Source of the DNA: Argopecten irradians
Taxonomy: Eukaryota > Mollusca > Bivalvia > Pectinida > Pectinidae
Assembly (NCBI RefSeq): GCF_041381155.1
Contig: NC_091147.1
Location: 15,847,318 to 15,911,317, forward strand
Direction: 5' to 3'
Length of the DNA: 64,000 nucleotides
The translations under genes were made by a program, and so were the position numbers. Positions 12,901-27,900 of the stretch are shown here, piece after piece (the first letter of the stretch is position 1; every line of letters begins with the position of its first letter). The notes under the pieces are model-generated. The model made no database searches. It saw only the letters and a list, made by a program, of their open reading frames with translations, and had not been told where the DNA came from.

Positions 12901-15900
12901 GAAAATAATGTAATCTATTGGCTTCCACTTGTAATCTGAATGTCCGAAATATGTTCTGTTTATGTAACACATATCGCTTAAGACAGTTTATTTCATCAAG
13001 GTAGCTACTTGATTAGAAACAAATCACTATGGTAATTTATGATTTTACTCTTTCCTCATCTACAACTCATTCTATTATGGTTTCCAGGACAAGAAATCAG
13101 AAATGTTCAGTAATTCGTTTAAGAAGATAAAGATGACACTCTATGCCGACATCAATCCGTCAGCCTCCAATCTACTTTGGGACCCGTCGTTTATGATGGA
13201 CTTCATGACCTCAGTTAAGTAAGTACGGAGTTATAAAAGAAGTATTAAACAATTCTGTATTTGTATATTACAGAGTTATCTGCCCATGTGAGTAGGTATT
13301 GATTGCTTCCCCATTTTTTATGAGTGTAACGTCAATTCTTTTATTGAGAAAGCAACATTATTTTTGTGACATCATAATCGACATACACATGCAAGGGAGA
13401 TAACTCTATAATATTCTAAGAAGGAATATTGAGTATAGGATTACAGCACTAACACTGTAAAATCTATCTCGATAACTATTGTGTGAGTATATCTAAATCA
13501 ACATGTATGTGGAACTTTGTAAATGAAAGCAGAGTAATCAATGTTACCATGTACAGTTTGTGAATCAATATCAGCTAAACTCACTGATTATGTATTTTGC
13601 AGGTTAGTCTCTAAAGGCTCCATTTGATGTGTGTTACATTCCTTTGTTTTGTTGTAGATCTCAGCCAGACACGTCACTTACCAAACAGCTTTATGACAAT
13701 CCAGCTAATCGCTACAGCTTTGTGTGTAACGCCATGCTGAATATCTGTAACTCACAGAAAGTTGACAGGTAAGATTCTGTTTTATATGTATCTCCCTTTG
13801 TATGTAACGCCATGCTGAATATCTTTAACTCACAGAAAGTTGACAGGTAAGTTTGTTTTACATGTATCTCCCTTAGTTGAGATTTCAAATTAAAGATTTA
13901 TTTCTGTAGATGACCGCTTTTAGTTATCTTCTTTTAATTTCTTCTGATGAAATTTAAGGTTGGCTTCAAATTTTGTATTTAATATAATGTAATTTAATAT
14001 CAAAATGGCATGGAGACTTGATGTGATGATAAGATTTATACTATCATATCATACACCATCATTATGTAATCATCTTTAACGTCACAATTGTATGTGTGTC
14101 TTCTGACATCTGTGGTAGAACATGGCTTGTATATGTAAACCAATGCTGTATACTGTACCTTATTTTTCAGACTGAATAGTATCTCGGTGTTGTGTGCGGA
14201 GCTGACGGCTCGCTGTAACAGTCTAAGTTCTGAGTGGCTAGGAGTACTACAGGCTCTGTGCTGTTCGTCCAATCACAGCTGTGGATTTATAGATGTGCTA
14301 ACTCAAGTCGATGTAAGTATCCAATCACAGCTGTAGATTTATAGATGTGCTAACACAAGTCGATGTAAGTATCCAATCACAGCTGTGGATTTATAGATGT
14401 GCTAACACAAGTCGATGTAAGTATCCAATCACAGCTGTGGATTTATAGATGTGCTAACACAAGTCAATGTAAGTATCCAATCACAGCTGTGGATTTATAG
14501 ATGTGCTAACACAAGTCGATGTAAGTATCCAATCACAGCTGTGGATTTATAGATGTGCTAACACAAGTCGATGTAAGTATCCAATCACAGCTGTGGATTT
14601 ATAGATGTGCTAACACAAGTCGATGTAAGTATCCAATCACAGCTGTGGATTTATAGATGTGCTAACACAAGTCGATGTAAGTATCCAATCACAGCTGTGG
14701 ATTTATAGATGTGCTAACACAAGTCGATGTAAGTATCCAATCACAGCTGTGGATTTATAGATGTGCTAACACAAGTCGATGTAAGTATCCAATCACAGCT
14801 GTGGATTTATAGATGTGCTAACACAAGTCAATGTAAGTATCCAATCACAGCTGTGGATTTATAGATGTACCAGCACAAGTCAAAGTAACCTCACCATATT
14901 AGTTTGTGAAGAAAGGTACTAAAAAAACTGACATCTTCGTAAAAATAAATGTTCAGGATTGCAATATTTGGTAAAACTATAATTAAACTTTTCCATGAAA
15001 ATTTTAATATAAAGGAATCTTCAATTTCTTTACCTATGACACAAACAATTTTTTTTTGAATAACCATTGACCATAAATTTAGGGAAATTATGAAATATAA
15101 GTAATGCTTTGAGAACCAACAAGAATATTTGTAAATATATCACCTAGACACCTGAAGAATTTATATTGTCTTTGTGAACTTATCACAGAGACACCTGAAG
15201 ATTTTGTATTATCTTTTTGAACTTATCACAGAGACACCTGAAGATTTTGTATTATCTTTGTAAACTTATCACCGAGACACCTGAAGATTTTGTATTATCT
15301 TTGTGAACTTATCACCGAGACACCTGAAGATTTTGTATTATCTTTGTGAACTTATCACCGAGACACCTGAAGATTTTGTATTATCTTTGTGAACTTATCA
15401 CGGAAACACCTGAAGATTTTGTATTATCTTTATGAGCTTATCACCGAGACACCTGAAGATTTTGTATTATCTTTGTGAATTTATCACCGAGACACCTGAA
15501 GATTTTGTATTATCTTTGTGAATTTATCATTAATACAGGTAGGAGATATGTCTATCCACGATTCCCTGGCCGTGTTCACAGCCATTCTCATCGCCCGTCA
15601 CTGTTTCTCCCTACAAGACCTGGTTGTCCATGTTGTTCTGCCATCACTACTTGCTGCCAAACCCTCAGGTATACAGTTGTCTTAATAATACAGAAATTTT
15701 AAAACAAGATAGGACAAAATTGTGAAGATACTGTATTCTACCGGCAGTAAGCCCCCTCCCCTTTTTATCAAGCCGTTTAGAACTAGGGTCAAACTATACA
15801 ATTACATATTAGAAATCCTTAGCTTCAAATTTGGAAGTATCTTAAATCCTTTTGAATTATTAACAAATTCACTACATAGATTTTAATTTTCTTCTTGTAT

Positions 15901-18900
15901 ACATATCAACTGCACTTGGCAGAATTTTACTCAACTAAATTTTAGGATAAGGTGAAAAACTGGTGCCTTTGCCAAGTTGGCTTGGCTTAGGACGAAATGG
16001 TTAAGATGTCCAGGTCTGAATGTTGTGGGATACTGGATTAATTAATATTTTCACTTTAGTTTCAAAATGTCTAAAACACTGTAAATATATGTTTAATTCC
16101 TGTGATGCAGAAACTAATTTTGTCTCCTAAAATTTCTGTAAACTACAGCCTCGGGAGACCAGGACGCTGAGCCAGGGGCGAGACTGACCTGTCATATCCT
16201 CCTGAAGCTGTTTAAGACGTCTGAGGGACCGCTGAGTTGGAAGAACCAGGCGATGTATAACCGAGCTCCTTCTAATATCAAGGCTTCGTGTGACAGACAC
16301 CTCCTGGCCGCGGCCCATGACAGTATAACTGTGGGGCCAGTGTTGGCAGTACTCAAGGCTATGTTGATGTTAAGTAGGTATCAATCGGGTGTGAAAGTTT
16401 GTACAGAAAGTAGGCTCGGACGTTTTGGAAAAAACCTTAAGTCAAATAGTTTTACCCTTAAAAAAATACAGTAAAACATGGTTATAACGAACCTCTGGGA
16501 ACCAACAATTCACTTCGTTATAAGCATAGTTTGTTATGCACATATTACATACATCTTATAGAAGTGTTGAGAAATGAAAATTATGGTCATGTTTTACTGT
16601 ATCTCAATTTCTTCCTGTTCCCTGATTTGGTGTATTAAAGACGCCAAAAAAAAATTCTAAACCCTAAAAACCCACGCAAATTAAGCTCTGAAATATTTGA
16701 CTTTGACAGAAGTTGATAAGATTTTTTTTTTTTTTTACGCCAGGTGATCAAACAATAGATGAGGTTAAGACCAAGTCAAGTGCCTCGAACAAGAAGGAGG
16801 AGAAGGGCGGAGATATCTTCAGTACACTGCTGAATAGTCTGGACGACGATAACATGATGTTTGGGTAAGGTCATAACTCGACTGAATAGCTTAGACGATG
16901 ATAGATTTTTTTGGTATGGACTTGAAATGGATTATATTTTGGTGTAAATTGGTAACAATTGGAACCATTGTTAGTACGAGGGAAGAAATACATCACAATC
17001 AACTACATGTATGTGTGTATGGCAGTTTGTCTGATATACGAGGTTTTATCAGTATGTTTTTGTTGCTACTGTAGAACATCTCAGTCCAAAGGAGGGATAG
17101 AAAGTGCTGGACTCAGCGAGTTTGCTAAGCATGCCCTGAAGGAGATGTGTGCCCAGGACTGGGTCCAGGAAAAATTCCTAAAGAATCCAGAGTCAGTTCT
17201 CAGTTCTGATCTTCTGCTTGATCCTATGCTCAGTAACAAACAGGTAAGGATAGAGTTCTACAGATACAGACAGACATTAGAAATAAAATTACTATGATAG
17301 GCATGTCGAAATGATTTCTTGGAAATTATGCTTTAATGCTCATTCATATTTTAAAATAAAAAAAGTAAATAGAGAGAACTGACTGAATGATAGATTCAAC
17401 GGCTGTTACATAAGATCGGCTACCTCCCCTGTATAATATGTGAGTTTCACCTGTTCTATTTACCTCCCCTGTATATGCCCAGTAGCTGTTAATTATGATC
17501 TGCTACCTACCTCCCCTGTATGTTATCTAGACTAAGCTGTTCTATTTCTCTCCCCTGTACAGACCTAGCAGCTGTTACAGATGATAATGTCCCCCCTCCC
17601 CTGTATGATATCTAGATTTAAGCTGTTGTATTTTCCTCCCCTGTACAGGCCCAGCAGTTGTTACAGATGATCTGCTACCCCCACGGGATACCTAACCAAG
17701 TCGAGGGTAGTGAGCCAGACAATAAACAGGTGATACAGCGTATCCTCCAGACTCTGAACCAGTGGGGCCTGCGAGTGTCCCTCCTCGAGCTGCAACTGAT
17801 GCTGAAACAGGCCACCACACAGTCTGTAAGTTGGTACATCAGAATCTAAAAATAAATCCCAAACTTAACCCATCGCCCAAGTGTCACGAACATTCCTTAA
17901 ATTTAAGGAATAAGACTTAACTTATAAATTTTCCATAGAAAAGCATTACATAATTTAAGGAAGGCTACTTAAATTAAGGTTTTCTCTGTAAACTTCTGTT
18001 ATGCTTTCCTATAGTGAATTTTAAGTGAAGGAATTCCTTAAAGTTAAGGAATGTTGGTGAAACTGGGCCCTGATTTGTTTTGTGTTTGACCCCTGAGGAT
18101 TGAATTACTGTCAGACCTTAGGAACACACCTGTATAAAACAAACACCTGGTCACATGTGGACATGAAATATTTCTCCTTGAATACACTCTTCCTGTGTTT
18201 ATAAATTATCCTGTTCTAAGAGACCACTTAATATATGTGACCATATTTCCTTTCAAAGGTCACATATGACAGGTTTGACTGAACAATAAACTTATGTCAG
18301 CTCATACTTAATAGTCATAATATTAAAATATTGAACTTTCAGAGTATTCCGGTGAATCGATCAAGACCAACCAAATTCTTTGAATTTAACACATTTATCA
18401 AGCAAATTTTTTAAGTTTAAACTGCATATATATTAATTTGACTTGATTAATTAACTTCGCCCATAGTATTGTAACATATAAAGCTAGTTTGCTGTGACTG
18501 CTGTATAAATATCAAATTCCAATAATGTTAATGTCATTGTGAAGCTAACAATGTTTTGTTTAAGTATTGATTAGTCTTATTCCAAAAGTTGTAACCCATA
18601 AAGAGTAAGTGATAACAGATGTAGTTATATTTTATTTCCAGGACACCAACTACATCCTGGAGAATGTGGCCCGCGGGTCCATAGACTTGTTTCACCAGCA
18701 GACAGAGAGTAACCGAGGAATGAACGATACAGACTCACAGTCACAGCAGGCCCATAGGTCTGTATATAAAACAGCAGGATTGAAAACATTTTAACATTCG
18801 TAACTGTGATGCAATCCAATGAGACATTTTGACTTGTCTTCTGTTGTTTCCTGCTTTAAAAAATCATATTTTGAAATATACAGCTCATTCTTCAAGAAAA

Positions 18901-21900
18901 TGATTAAGTTAATCAGGATTTCTTCTTAGATGCAATGTTAAATATATTAATTAAAGAGCTTGAAATAATGAAGATTTTAACTTCTTAAGGAAAGAACTTG
19001 AAATAATGAAGATATTAACTTCTTAAGGAATGTGCTTGAAATATTGATGATATTAATTTGTTAAGAAGATAGCTTTTGATCTTCTATCAAAAGAAATGTG
19101 TGTGTAGAAATCATAAATATTTACAAGAAATCAAAAGTAGCTTTCAAGTCTAATCTACCTGTTACATTCAGGTCTGAGTCAGATGGAGTTTGGATGGTAG
19201 GGCCCCTCATTTCCAAGCTCCAGGGCGTCCAGGGACGAGTCCTGAAGCTGGCAGCTCAGGTTCTTGAGACTGGTAATAACTTCCTGTCCAAAGGGAAGTT
19301 TGATAAGGAGAGGAATCTGCGGAGGTAGGACACACTCTCTTGGCTGGTGGTGGGAATACTGCATGGTGTTAACTTATACAAATATCAAAATAGTTCAGTC
19401 AATCAAAAGTTGGAGCAGTTAATTTCAAGGTTGAATATATGACAGTACTAAAATGCTTACTATGTTGATGTTGTTGCAATGCCTGCCATGATTTGATAAT
19501 CAATCTTGCCAATGCAAAAATATGAAGAAGAATTATTCTAATGCTTGAAAGATGCTGGTGATTTACAAACAAAAATGGTAAATACTTTGTACATGTACAT
19601 AGATTGTCATTCATTTAGCAATATCTGGGTTGTGATCATGACCTTTGACATGTAAGTGGACTGTGTCATTAAGAAATATTTGGGTTGTGGCTGTTACAGT
19701 AAGTCCCTGCTGGGTCACCAGCCCTTCCTGTCCCTTGTGCTGACCTGTCTAAAGGGACAGGATGAACAGAGAGAGGGCTTACTCTGCTCCCTACTCAACC
19801 AGCTGGAGAAGTTTATCAACAACTGTAAAGAGGCCCTGGTAAGTAAAGGAAACCAAGTGTTTGTCTATTGAAATAAGATTGGAATACAGGGGTTTTGAGA
19901 TACCAATACAATATGGAAGTCCAACACGGTAGTTCCTTCCATTAAGCTAATTTTTTGCGTGTATCCATGACGTCACAATTGATTGATTGTTGTTCTGAGG
20001 AAGGCTCCCTGTGAGTCAAAACATGTCAACAACTATCTGATTAAAAAATCAGCTTACTGGAAGGAACTACCGTGTTGGACTCGCTCTTTTACATATTTAC
20101 CTGGATTATAAGTGAGGCCTCTGTATTCTTTTGGATCCACGACCTGTTCCATCAAGAATTTCTACATTTTCCATAACCCAGGACGTTGCGCCTCCACCCC
20201 CCATAGCAGTAGCAATACAATATGGGTTAAGTACAATTTGCAATCAATTAGTCCCACCGACTGCTGATTGAGACGTTACAAAAATTCTTGTCAGATATTA
20301 TGTCACAATACCAGGAAGGTGGGACTAATCAACGGTACATTGTATTTCATCTCAAAATCCAATGGATTACCACAACACTTCTGGATTCAAAATTCAAACT
20401 CTAATTAGTACAATATTCTAATCTCCTAATATTACCAAATTCATATAATAGTAGAGTCTAATTCTTACAATTATTGGCTTGTACCTTTGCATAAGTTTTA
20501 AAGACAGTAAAATTCTTCCTTTAATTGTTAAAGTTTTTATAAACTGGACTATGAGTCATGTTTATTTTCAAAAACAAAAATATTCCCGACTGCAGCTGCA
20601 ATGATTCTTTTCATAAATCCGTATCACCATGTTTTTCCTTTTGTAGGACAAAACCCCAGATGAGTTTAAGGTGCGACAGACGATTCACGAGGCCCTTCAG
20701 CTGCGTCTTTCACTGGTATGATTTATATGAGGTCATAGTAGTTTAAGTTAATGGAGCATACAATCTTAGATGGGGCCGATTCCAAGATAAAATACTGATT
20801 TTATTAGTTTTTTGAAATTTTGTAAGATGAAATTCTAACTATAGACACACATAGAGCACTGAATTTTAAATGTTAGACTATTAAATACATTAAATTACTC
20901 CCAAGGATACTAAATATTTTCTTAAAAGCCATTACATGTTATAACATTTTGAACAGGTCGGAGGAATGTTTGACACGATACAGAGGAATACAACTAACAC
21001 AACGGACTGGGGCATTCTACTGCTACAGCTCGTCACCAATGGTATTGTGGACGCTCAGTCAAACAAGTAAGTTACCATGGTAACAAATTCAAATTTAGAG
21101 GTTATTTCATCTTCGCATATTACAGAGTTACCTCCCTTGCAGGTAGGTATCCATTGTGATGTTATTGTTTGTGAGAGAAATTTACGTTTTTTTTCTCTCA
21201 AAAGTATGATGTTATGCTCACAAACATGTCGTCGCAATCAATACCTACCCGCAAGGGCAGATAACTCTGTAATATGCAAGGACGGAATAGTACATGTATC
21301 TAATAAACTAAATCACATTTAATTATTATGTTCATATTGCAGAGAGTACTATATAACAGATAAAATGTTGATGAATAGTTTGCTTGTGGTTTTGAGCTTT
21401 CTGATAAGTTTGTTTTTACGTCTTAACCGAGATGTTATGATTTTGAAAACGCATTAGTTTTCGAAGTCTTTGAATATGAAACCTGTTGACAAACAAATAG
21501 TGAACTCTAAATCTAGCATGATTGTATAATGATATATCTAAAATGCTGTTGATATAGATACAGGTGATACTGTATTGTAACATATGTGAACTACCATTTG
21601 TTACAAACTCCCGTTGTCTACATACAGTGAGCTCTTCACAATCATTCTGGACATGTTGACCGTCCTCATCTACGGAACATTGATAACGGAAGGACCAGAG
21701 AAGGAAGAAAACAAACGCACCTATCTCAATCTCATCAAGAAACTTAGGGTAAGATTCTTTTGTTTTGAAACTTGGCGAGAGTAGTGTTTGGCTAGTTGGG
21801 TTAATTAATTATTTACTACTAAAACCTGCCACAGTTTGAATAGGAAGAGGATTTTATTTTAGTGTATATGTGTATATGAAACTATAGCCCAAGTTTCTTT

Positions 21901-24900
21901 TAGGAATATTTCTTTGTAGGGTGCATTTTGTACACAAAGGAACACACTTGCATGTCCCCTTTTCTTGCGTTTCTTACTGAAGTACTGTATTTGACCCAAT
22001 AATCGCCCCTCCTCCTTTTTAGGCCTCAATTTCAATAACCTGGGCATAAATAAAGACCAAAGCTGTATAGGTTTGCCATAATTTTGTCTTATAAAACACC
22101 TTTTCATTTTTTTCAATTTTTTAAACGCCCTGGGTACTTATTGGGTCAAATACAGTACTGTAAGTATTGGTTTGAATACAATAATTGACTTTGAAATGTT
22201 CTTGTTTCAGCGTGAGATTGGAGATAAGAACTCTGACTCTATGGATAAAATTCGGCAGCTGATGCCTCTGCCTAAGAGATGGTACGAGGTGATTACTTGT
22301 GAACCCCACGGGACCCAGATGGACAGCAAGGGCAATAAATACAATGGACTCGGCAAAAAGGAGGTGAGCAGCTTTACGAATAAACAATACTATAATCCAA
22401 CTATCTTTCGCGTGCGATTTACTCTGCGAATTTCAAAATCATATTGTTTATATTGATATATATATTAACATTTAATTTTTAGCCCACCATCATCAGATGG
22501 TGGGCTATTCAAATCGCCTTTCGTCCGTGGTCCGTCCGTCCTTCCGTCCGTCCGTTAACAATTCTTGTTACCGCTATTTCTCTAAAAGTACTGAAGGGAT
22601 CTTTCTCAAATTTCATATGTAGGTTCCCCTAGGACCCTAGTTGTGCATATTGTATTTTGGGACTGATCGGTCAACAAGATGGCCGCCAGGCAGCCATCTT
22701 GGATTTTGATAGTTAAAGTTTGTTACCGCTATTTCTCAGAAAGTACTGAAGGGATCTTTCTCAAATTTCATATGTAGGTTCCCCTAGGACCCTAGTTGTG
22801 CAGATTGCATTTTGGGACTGATCGGTCAACAAGATGGCCGACCAGCCGCCATCTTGGATTTTGATAGTTAAAGTTTGTTACGGCTAATTCTCAGAAAGTA
22901 CTGAAGGGATCTTTCTCAAATTTCATATGTAGGTTCCCCTAGGACCCTAGTTGTGCATATTGCATTTTGGGACTGATCGGTCAACAAGATGGCCGACCGG
23001 TGGCCATCTTGGATTTTGATAGATAAAGATTGTTACGGCTAATTCTCAGAAAGTACTGAAGGGATTGTTCTCAAATTTCATATGTAGATTCCCCTAGGAC
23101 CCTAGATGTGCATATTGCATTTTGGGACTGATCGGTCAACAAGATGGCCGACCAACCGCCATCTTGGATTTTGATAGTTAAAGTTTGTTACGGCTAATTC
23201 TCAGAAAGTACTGAAGGGATTGTTCTCAAATTTCATATGTAGGTTCCCCTAGGATCCTAGTAGTGCATATTGCATTTTGGGACTGATCGGTCAACAAGAT
23301 GGCCGACCAGCCGCCATCTTGGATTTTGATAGTTAAAGTTTGTTACGGCTATTTCTCAGAAAGCACTGAAGGGATCTTTCTCAAATTTCATATGTAGGTT
23401 CCCCTAGGACCCCAGTTGTGCATATTGCATTTTGGGACTGATCGGTCAACAAGATGGCCGACCGGTGGCCATCTTGGATTTTGATAGATAAAGATTGTTA
23501 CCGCTATTTCTCAGAAAGTACTGAAGGGATCTTTCTCAAATTTCATATGTAGGTTCCCCTAGGACCCTAGATGTGCATATTGCATTTTGGGACTGATCGG
23601 TCAACAAGATGGCCGACCAACCGCCATCTTGGATTTTGATAGTTAAAGTTTGTTACGGCTAATTCTCAGAAAGTACTGAAGGGATTGTTCTCAAATTTCA
23701 TATGTAGGTTCCCCTAGGACCCTAGTAGTGCATATTGCATTTTGGGACTGATCGGTCAACAAGATGGCCGACCAGCCGCCATCTTGGATTTTGATAGTTA
23801 AAGTTTGTTACGGCTATTTCTCAGAAAGCACTGAAGGGATCTTTCTCAAATTTCATATGTAGGTTCCCCTAGGACCCCAGTTGTGCATATTGCATTTTGG
23901 GACTGATCGGTCAACAAGATGGCCGCCAGGTAGCCATCTTGGATTTTGATAGTTAAAGTTTGTTACCGCTATTTCTCAGAAAGCACTGAAGGGATCTTTC
24001 TCAAATTTCATATGTAGGTTCCCCTAGGACCCCAGTTGTGCATATTGCATTTTGGGACTGATCGGTCAACAAGATGGCCGACCGGTGGCCATCTTGGATT
24101 TTGATAGATAAAGATTGTTACCGCTATTTCTCAGAAAGTACTGAAGGGATCTTTCTCAAATTTCATATGTAGGTTCCCCTAGGACCCTAGATGTGCATAT
24201 TGCATTTTGGGACTGATCGGTCAACAAGATGGCCGACCAACCGCCATCTTGGATTTTGATAGTTAAAGTTTGTTACGGCTAATTCTCAGAAAGTACTGAA
24301 GGGATTGTTCTCAAATTTCATATGTAGGTTCCCCTAGGATCCTAGTAGTGCATATTGCATTTTGGGACTGATCGGTCAACAAGATGGCCGACCAGCCGCC
24401 ATCTTGGATTTTGATAGTTAAAGTTTGTTACGGCTATTTCTCAGAAAGCACTGAAGGGATCTTTCTCAAATTTCATATGTAGGTTCCCCTAGGACCCCAG
24501 TTGTGCATATTGCATTTTGGGACTGATCGGTCAACAAGATGGCCGCCAGGTAGCCATCTTGGATTTTGATAGTTAAAGTTTGTTACCGCTATTTCTCAGA
24601 AAGCACTGAAGGGATCTTTCTCAAATTTCATATGTAGGTTCCCCTAGGACCCCAGTTGTGCATATTGCATTTTGGGACTGATCGGTCAACAAGATGGCCG
24701 ACCGGTGGCCATCTTGGATTTTGATAGATAAAGTTTGTTACCGCTATTTCTCAAAAAGTATTGAAGGGATTGTTCTCAAATTTCATATGTAGGTTCCTCT
24801 ATGGCCCTAGTTCTGCATATTATATTTTGGGACTGATCGGTCAACAAGATGGCCGACCAGCAGCCATCTTGGATTTTGATAGTTAAAGTTTGTTACCACT

Positions 24901-27900
24901 ATTTCTCAGAAAGTATTGAAGGGATTGTTCTCAAATTTCATATGTAGGTTCCCCTAGGACCCTAGTTCTGCCTATTGCATTTTGCGACCACCATCTTGGA
25001 TTTTGATAGTTTAAAGTTTGAAAAGCAGAAAAAAGAAGTGTAAGTTTGAAAAGCAGAGAAAAGATCCCTCTTTCATTTGTCAGACATAGATCAATCTTTG
25101 GTGGGCGCCAAGATCCCTCTGGGATCTCTTGTTTAAATTTCTCGGTTGTGAATGGAAATTCCTATCCATAAATATTTTATTTTATTGATATTATGTAATT
25201 TGTCGAGATAAATTTTTGCGAATTTACTTGGATCGCAAAGTTTATAAAAGAAAATCGCACAAAAAAGTTTGTTTACAGTATTGCAAAACTTCAAAAAAAT
25301 TGCTGTGCATTATGATCTTCTTTTAACTAATTTGTTTTAAAGTCAGTGGAGTCAATGTTGTTTTATAAAGGTATTTGACCCAGGGTGAATAACTACATAA
25401 CTGAACCTCTTTTACTGTGTTGTAGGGTTTACAAGTGTCTAAGAAAGAGAAGATCAGTCCATGGGAAGTGATAGAGGGATATAAAAACCCTCCGCCTCTC
25501 TCCTGGCCGTACTTCTGTGCTGTCAAACTCGAGAGGAAACCACTCAAGTATGAGGAACAACACAGGTTTGTATGCATAGGGTTTTCCTTGGTTTATTTCG
25601 TATCATGGCCTAATAACAGCGTTAAAAGATGTGTAAGTTTAAAGTAGAAAGCAAGTAGAACCTGAAAAGATAACATATCAGTAAGCTGTGGTCAGTACCT
25701 GGCTACTGCCCCTAAAGAAGGTTCTGAACTTGCATTCCAGAGGTTGGGAGCTAATGATAAAATGTTAGAACAACGTATTCCGGCTTACCACTTGGTCGAC
25801 CATGTCCCCTTAGTGTATTTCAGTTAAACTGATCCTACCCTAGTATTGGTAATGGGTTCTTACCATAACCTGATTTATTTGATGAATTATATAAGTAGAA
25901 GTTATTAGATTTTGATTAAAGGGTAGATACCTTTATCAAAAGACCTGTGTTCAGATGGCTTAAGCATCCACAATCTGTTCATAAGGATCATGTATGTACA
26001 TTTATGTTGCTTTACAAACAAGTACAGTAATACCTGCCTCAGCAACCATTTCTATATAAAGACCATCTGCTTATTACGAACACTATCTTATGGTCCCAAA
26101 TGGCCATTTAGGCCAATTTGGCATGCGCATTAAGACCACTTTTCCCATGTGTCTTGTGTGGTCTATATATACAGCTAAACCTGCCTTATTGACCACCTCT
26201 GTATAAAGAACACCTGTTTTTTATGACCATTTTCTATTTACAGGATGTTGCTGTTCCACACCAACTCCCTCCGCCAGCCACTAAGCCACTACCTTGATCC
26301 GCCGGTCTTACCCCCGGAGGATCTGGAACCACCCCCGGAGAAAGTTGTAAGCACTGTTAAATAATGATTCATGTGGATGAGTATGTGCAGATCTGTTCAG
26401 ATCACATGATATGTTTGTGGTGAGGTTATGTCGTGTTAGGAGCCAGGGTCATTTTGGAATTTTCGAGGTTTAGGAGGAAGAAGAAGGTAATACTACAGAT
26501 CATGCGACACATGCAATGGAGAAAATGTGTACTTGGCAAGAATTTGTTGACCTGCCAGTTGAGGTGATATGTAGAAACAGTCCGCCAACTTGGCCCCTGT
26601 ATATAGATATCATTTTGTACAAGCTTTTTTTGGCTAAAGAAGATATTTGGAGACCAAAAAAATACTGTGAATTTTTATCATTAATTGAAAAATGATGAAT
26701 TATCTCCCTGTAAATGTAAAAAAAAAAAATAATTCTAAACTATTACTAATATAAACCATGACCTTTCTACCACAATTTTGTTATTTCTTGTGGCACCATG
26801 ATAAGGGCAGGCATTTTACTATTTGCAAAGACCCCTGAAAACATGAATACGCTTCACACACATGCAACACTGGTATACATGGGAGGCCATCATAAAATGA
26901 CACTAGCTATCAATTTTATATGTATATAATTTATTATAATAGGACAATTCTGTTGTAGACATGTTTGTGAATAAAACATCTGTAGAATATTTGTATGGAG
27001 CGTTACTTGAAATAAAATATCTGTAGTAAGGTGCTTTCTTTTGAGGAGGAAAATGTCAAAGAACAAGCAGAAACGCATCAGGATAAACCTATACGGAAAA
27101 AGACGAGTAAACGAAGAAACCCGAGACCAATTGGTGGAAGTAGTAGCACATTCACTGTAAGTAGTTTTTGTTTCCTACAGAACCTGTTGTTGTACACACT
27201 ATAATACTGTAACTAATAACTAATTTTTGTGTGCAATTTATTTTTGCATATTTTGTGGGTGATTAGTATTCGCTATGATAATTCGCCGCGAAAAACATCA
27301 AACTAATAGTTCCTTAAAGCATTAAACCTGTAAATCACAAAATTAAATTGCTGTGAAGTTAATGTCATTAGCATGAAATGTGAAATTAAGGAGCTTCGAA
27401 AATAAGATGGTTTGCAGTACCAGATTTCATCAACTGCTGTATTATAGTAAAACCTTTAGTACAAAAATTACTGATGAAAATAAGAGTATTACTATTAAAT
27501 ATTTGATATAAAACATTTTTTTTGGGATTTATTTTTAGGATGTAATAGCAATGGAATAAATCACAAGTATCAAATCACATTTTCTTGCTTCTTGTTTGAC
27601 TTATAGTGTATTTGCATATTACAGAGTTATCTGCCCTTTTGGGTAGGTATTGATAGTGTTTGTGAGTGAAACGTCATACCTTTAGAGAAAAAAATGTGAA
27701 TTGCGCTCACAAAATAATTACATAACAGTCGACACCTAACCGCAAGGGAGCTAACTCTGTAATGTGCAAAGACGGAATTCAATGATATTTGTTATTGAAA
27801 TAGGAATGTGAACTTGATGTGGTATATGTAATTATTCCACACAGCCAACACCTGTACAACGGATGAATTATCCAGATAACACCATGTACTCCACTCCCCA

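Noticed and set aside
22476-25133. CRISPR-like array
   Set aside because: Units are 155 bp with no unique spacers, in a eukaryotic intron.
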